8,336 nucleotides of DNA from Candidatus Pacearchaeota archaeon (GTDB taxonomy: Archaea; Nanobdellota; Nanobdellia; Pacearchaeales; GW2011-AR1): positions 1 through 8,336 of the forward strand of contig NZCQ01000071.1 of the NCBI GenBank assembly GCA_002688335.1, written 5' to 3'. Below the pieces are notes generated by a model. It did no database searches, was not told the origin of the DNA, and was given only the letters and a program-made list of their open reading frames with translations. The translations under genes and the position numbers were made by a program. Position 1 is the stretch's first letter. Each line of letters begins with the position of its first letter. Shown here one piece after another: positions 6,019 through 8,336 of the stretch.

Positions 6019-6323
6019 TGACATTTGAGTATGTTCATAGGAAGAGTATTGGTAATCGAGAATTATGTGAGGTAGAATGCAGTTCACTTGCTAATAAATT
6101 AAGAAGCGAATATTCATTTGGCCGTATTGATGGATTTCAAACATTGTTAGTTGCTGATCAGGAATGTGCAGAAAATAATTCTATATTTTCTAATTATAAT
6201 GGCGTAACAGAGGGCAGGTTTCCTTTTTTATTTGCCGCTGTTAATCCTAATGGGAATGATACGGAAATTAGGACATTAATGGCTCTCAGGGGTTATACTG
6301 AATTATTAGTTGAGCAATGTTAA
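6018..6323 (+). CDS. Small protein of unknown function coupled to the PRTase-like gene (101 aa)
   Basis: No family is recognised. The product has no signal peptide or transmembrane helix and looks like a compact mixed alpha/beta cytoplasmic protein. Strand-like pieces FQTLLVAD (40-47) and FPFLFAAVN (68-76) precede a possible helix EIRTLMALRGYTELLVEQ (83-100). It has four cysteines (17, 21, 50, 101), the first two as CxxxC. The start codon shares one base with the upstream stop (TAATG) and has a Shine-Dalgarno site at good spacing, which argues for a real, coupled gene and stoichiometric production with the PRTase-like protein, perhaps as a subunit or modulator (inference). Its 3' end overlaps the end of the convergent gene by 18 bp. 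Confidence 0.7.
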   Translation: MTFEYVHRKSIGNRELCEVECSSLANKLRSEYSFGRIDGFQTLLVADQECAENNSIFSNYNGVTEGRFPFLFAAVNPNGNDTEIRTLMALRGYTELLVEQC

Positions 6324-8336
6324 TATAAATTTAGATATTACTCTTCTTAGTACATTACTGTAGGGTTGTCCATTTTCATTGATAGTTCTTGTGATTACTT
6401 GTCTTTTCCCATCTGGATCAATAATCTCATTAAAGATGCTAATTGGTCTTGCTGAATTTGGATTTATATCTTCACCTAATATAAATTTTGATCTAGAAAT
6501 GTGAATTTCTAGATTAGGATTTGTGGAACGTCTTAATATTGTTCCCGCAATTTCATTCGCTTGTGTAGTGGTCCTTCCCAATGTTTGTTGATGTAGCAGT
6601 AATTTTATTTTAACATTATCTCTTGCAAATGGTCCTAATACGTTGATCATTCTTGCTGCTGATCCCCCTCCAACAACAGCTTCTGCAACCACAATTGTGG
6701 TCTCCTTTTTTCCTCTTCCATTAATAAATGATGTTAACTGCTCTCTCATTTCTTTATTTTGTATTTTTTGGTATACCTTATTATCTACTTTTCTAATAAA
6801 TATACTATTACCAATATCTGCGATATCACTGATTTGTTCACCGATCAATCTTCCTCCTCTATCGGGTAATAATATTAGATCAGCGCCGTCAGCTACTCTT
6901 GCAAGATCTCTAATAACTCGTTTGTTTTCATCGATTAATGGTCTATACATTGCCCCTTCATATCTTCCACTTTTCCCTGACTGTAATAATGTTCCTGCCT
7001 GCATTCTATTATTATTAATTTGACCAATTACTGAAAGTAGGTCATTTCTTGTTCCAGGATTTGTGACAACTGTTGCAGGCCCATAATTAATATGGTCATC
7101 GAATAGTGATTGTCCTGCTCTTCGGGCGGCATCTGAGTTTTCTCCCGCATCAATTAATCTCGCATACTCACCAAATGCTTCAATCTGCCCATTTAGGTTT
7201 CTTTCAGCATTAGGGAAATATCTATATACTTGACTTATAGGCGCTGGATTGAAGTCTGGATGTAATAATGAATCTAAATGATAGCCGTCTTTACTGCCCA
7301 ATCCCCCAAGGAATTGATGGGTGTTCAAATTTCTAACATCCATATCAATTCCGACAGCTCTAGTTTCGTATGCTAGCCCTTCAACTACTGGAAAATTATC
7401 TCTAAACCCTCTTGTGAAATAGTAACTTCCTTTATCCGCGAATTCAGATAATTCATATGCTTTATTCATAATACTTCTACGTGCTACTGGGCCAGATTGT
7501 GATTCTACCTGGGATAATAATCTATTGAATCTTACAACTGGTTCTGAATCGATTTTAAATGCTCCGGGGAAATTTTTATCAAATCGAGGATCGGTTCTAA
7601 GTATCATTATTTCTGCATCTAAAAATTGTTTGTCATCCCATCCAAATCTTGTTCTCAACATAGATTCTCCGGATTTTCCAGTTATGAAATTTCTAGAACC
7701 ATCAAAATCTTTTCTTAATAGGTCTAGAGTTTCTAAGACTCTTGCTGGTGCTCCTGGTGTTCTTCCCGGATCTAGATCATGTAATATTGCAACTTGTCTA
7801 TTGAACCTAATTTCACTTGCTGAATATCCCTTATTTATTGAATAACTTTCATAGAATCTTGCAACTTGGCTTGTGTGATAATAATTGTGATATAGTAAGG
7901 TGTTTGGTACTTCTGGATGAAGGGCTTTATATTCTGGAAAACTCATAAGGCCCTTATATGGTAATACTCTTGCTAGAGAATCATCTGCCTGACCGATTAA
8001 TTGTTGAGATAATGCTAATGATTGACTTGATTTTATTCCTGAACCTACGCCCCCGATACCGTACGCGTATCCTAGAGCTGGACTCACTCCGCTTAATGCT
8101 AAAGAGATGCCTGTGCCTCCTACTACCTCGCCACCAAAACCGGATAGTGCTGCTAGTTTTGGGCTATTTATAAAGATAGTATCTGCCGCTTTCCTGAATG
8201 GAGTGAAAACTGTTTGTGATGCTGATGCAACTCTAGCGGTAGTTGCAGAAGAGATACCTGCCGCCGCTGCTCCAGCGCCCAGTACTTTAACTGTAGCACC
8301 TCCAACCCCATATGCTGCTAACGACTGTATGACAAA
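6306..8336 (-). CDS. HD-domain and PRTase-like fusion protein with Gly/Ala-rich N-terminus, 5' end outside window
   Basis: The frame is open to the window edge, so at least 676 residues are encoded and the true start is outside; the GTG at 8087 is only an internal codon. Numbering starts at the edge. Residues 1-105 are Gly/Ala/Ser-rich and semi-hydrophobic (LGAGAAAAGI, GFGGEVVGGTG, GIGGVGSG), like a membrane-associating or glycine-zipper region. Residues ~140-260 form an HD phosphohydrolase-like domain: LLYHNYYHTSQV (His150, His154) and AILHDLDPGRTPG (His186-Asp187), resembling cyclic-nucleotide phosphodiesterase motifs YHNxxHA and HD. Residues ~470-650 look like a PRTase: LILLPDRGGRLIGE (487-500) at the pyrophosphate loop and TIVVAEAVVGGGSAAR (547-562) at the PRPP loop, with only Glu552 where two acidic residues are usual. 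It may hydrolyse a phosphorylated nucleotide and bind a ribose-phosphate ligand; specificity is unknown. It converges on the PRTase-like gene pair with an 18-bp overlap. Confidence 0.82.
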   Translation of the reverse strand, partial: FVIQSLAAYGVGGATVKVLGAGAAAAGISSATTARVASASQTVFTPFRKAADTIFINSPKLAALSGFGGEVVGGTGISLALSGVSPALGYAYGIGGVGSGIKSSQSLALSQQLIGQADDSLARVLPYKGLMSFPEYKALHPEVPNTLLYHNYYHTSQVARFYESYSINKGYSASEIRFNRQVAILHDLDPGRTPGAPARVLETLDLLRKDFDGSRNFITGKSGESMLRTRFGWDDKQFLDAEIMILRTDPRFDKNFPGAFKIDSEPVVRFNRLLSQVESQSGPVARRSIMNKAYELSEFADKGSYYFTRGFRDNFPVVEGLAYETRAVGIDMDVRNLNTHQFLGGLGSKDGYHLDSLLHPDFNPAPISQVYRYFPNAERNLNGQIEAFGEYARLIDAGENSDAARRAGQSLFDDHINYGPATVVTNPGTRNDLLSVIGQINNNRMQAGTLLQSGKSGRYEGAMYRPLIDENKRVIRDLARVADGADLILLPDRGGRLIGEQISDIADIGNSIFIRKVDNKVYQKIQNKEMREQLTSFINGRGKKETTIVVAEAVVGGGSAARMINVLGPFARDNVKIKLLLHQQTLGRTTTQANEIAGTILRRSTNPNLEIHISRSKFILGEDINPNSARPISIFNEIIDPDGKRQVITRTINENGQPYSNVLRRVISKFILTLLN

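Noticed and set aside
6643..7023. Plus-strand open frame opposite the PRTase part of the fusion gene (also 7525-7845 and 7958-8173)
   Set aside because: They are antisense to the long HD-PRTase frame whose motifs are recognisable, with no independent evidence for genes.
8085..8087. GTG as start codon of the HD-PRTase gene
   Set aside because: The frame continues open and coding-like (Gly/Ala-rich) for 83 more codons to the window edge, so the true start lies outside.

Overview
The window is AT-rich and most likely comes from a DPANN archaeon of the Woesearchaeota/Pacearchaeota/Nanoarchaeota type. Two proteins begin with the archaeal pilin-like anchor (KKKGQITLLIIVA and KKRKAQATILIIVA). Three genes have an archaeal TATA octamer (TTTAWATA type) at exactly -29 to -22 relative to their ATG, the layout of leaderless archaeal transcripts. 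The lineage is inferred from these features; the window has no marker gene that would fix it.

Left part (54-3578, minus strand): an apparent operon of three envelope or secreted proteins. Two tandem paralogous pilin-like membrane-anchored proteins share four conserved cysteines. They are followed, with an ATGA overlap, by a 633-aa secreted or anchored protein of unknown function whose last ~44 codons look frameshifted.

Middle (3595-4608): a short divergent promoter with one palindromic ATTTAAAT core exactly midway between two start codons. It drives the pilin-like operon to the left and truB to the right. TruB is of bacterial type, resembles versions from candidate-phyla bacteria, lacks a PUA domain, and carries two low-complexity insertions of different base composition. 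The gene contains two G-quadruplex motifs, one on each strand.

Right part (4723-8336): a 431-aa protein with a degenerate phosphoribosyltransferase (PRTase)-like core, translationally coupled (TAATG) to a 101-aa orphan. Converging on them, with an 18-bp tail-to-tail overlap, is a large protein that runs off the window. It has a Gly/Ala-rich N-terminus, a phosphodiesterase-like HD domain and a second PRTase-like domain. Two variant PRTase-like proteins facing each other, one fused to an HD hydrolase, are the best candidate here for an undescribed nucleotide-related system. The functional link is inference.

No RNA genes, CRISPR arrays, insertion sequences or phage genes were seen. No intergenic stretch exceeds about 115 bases.
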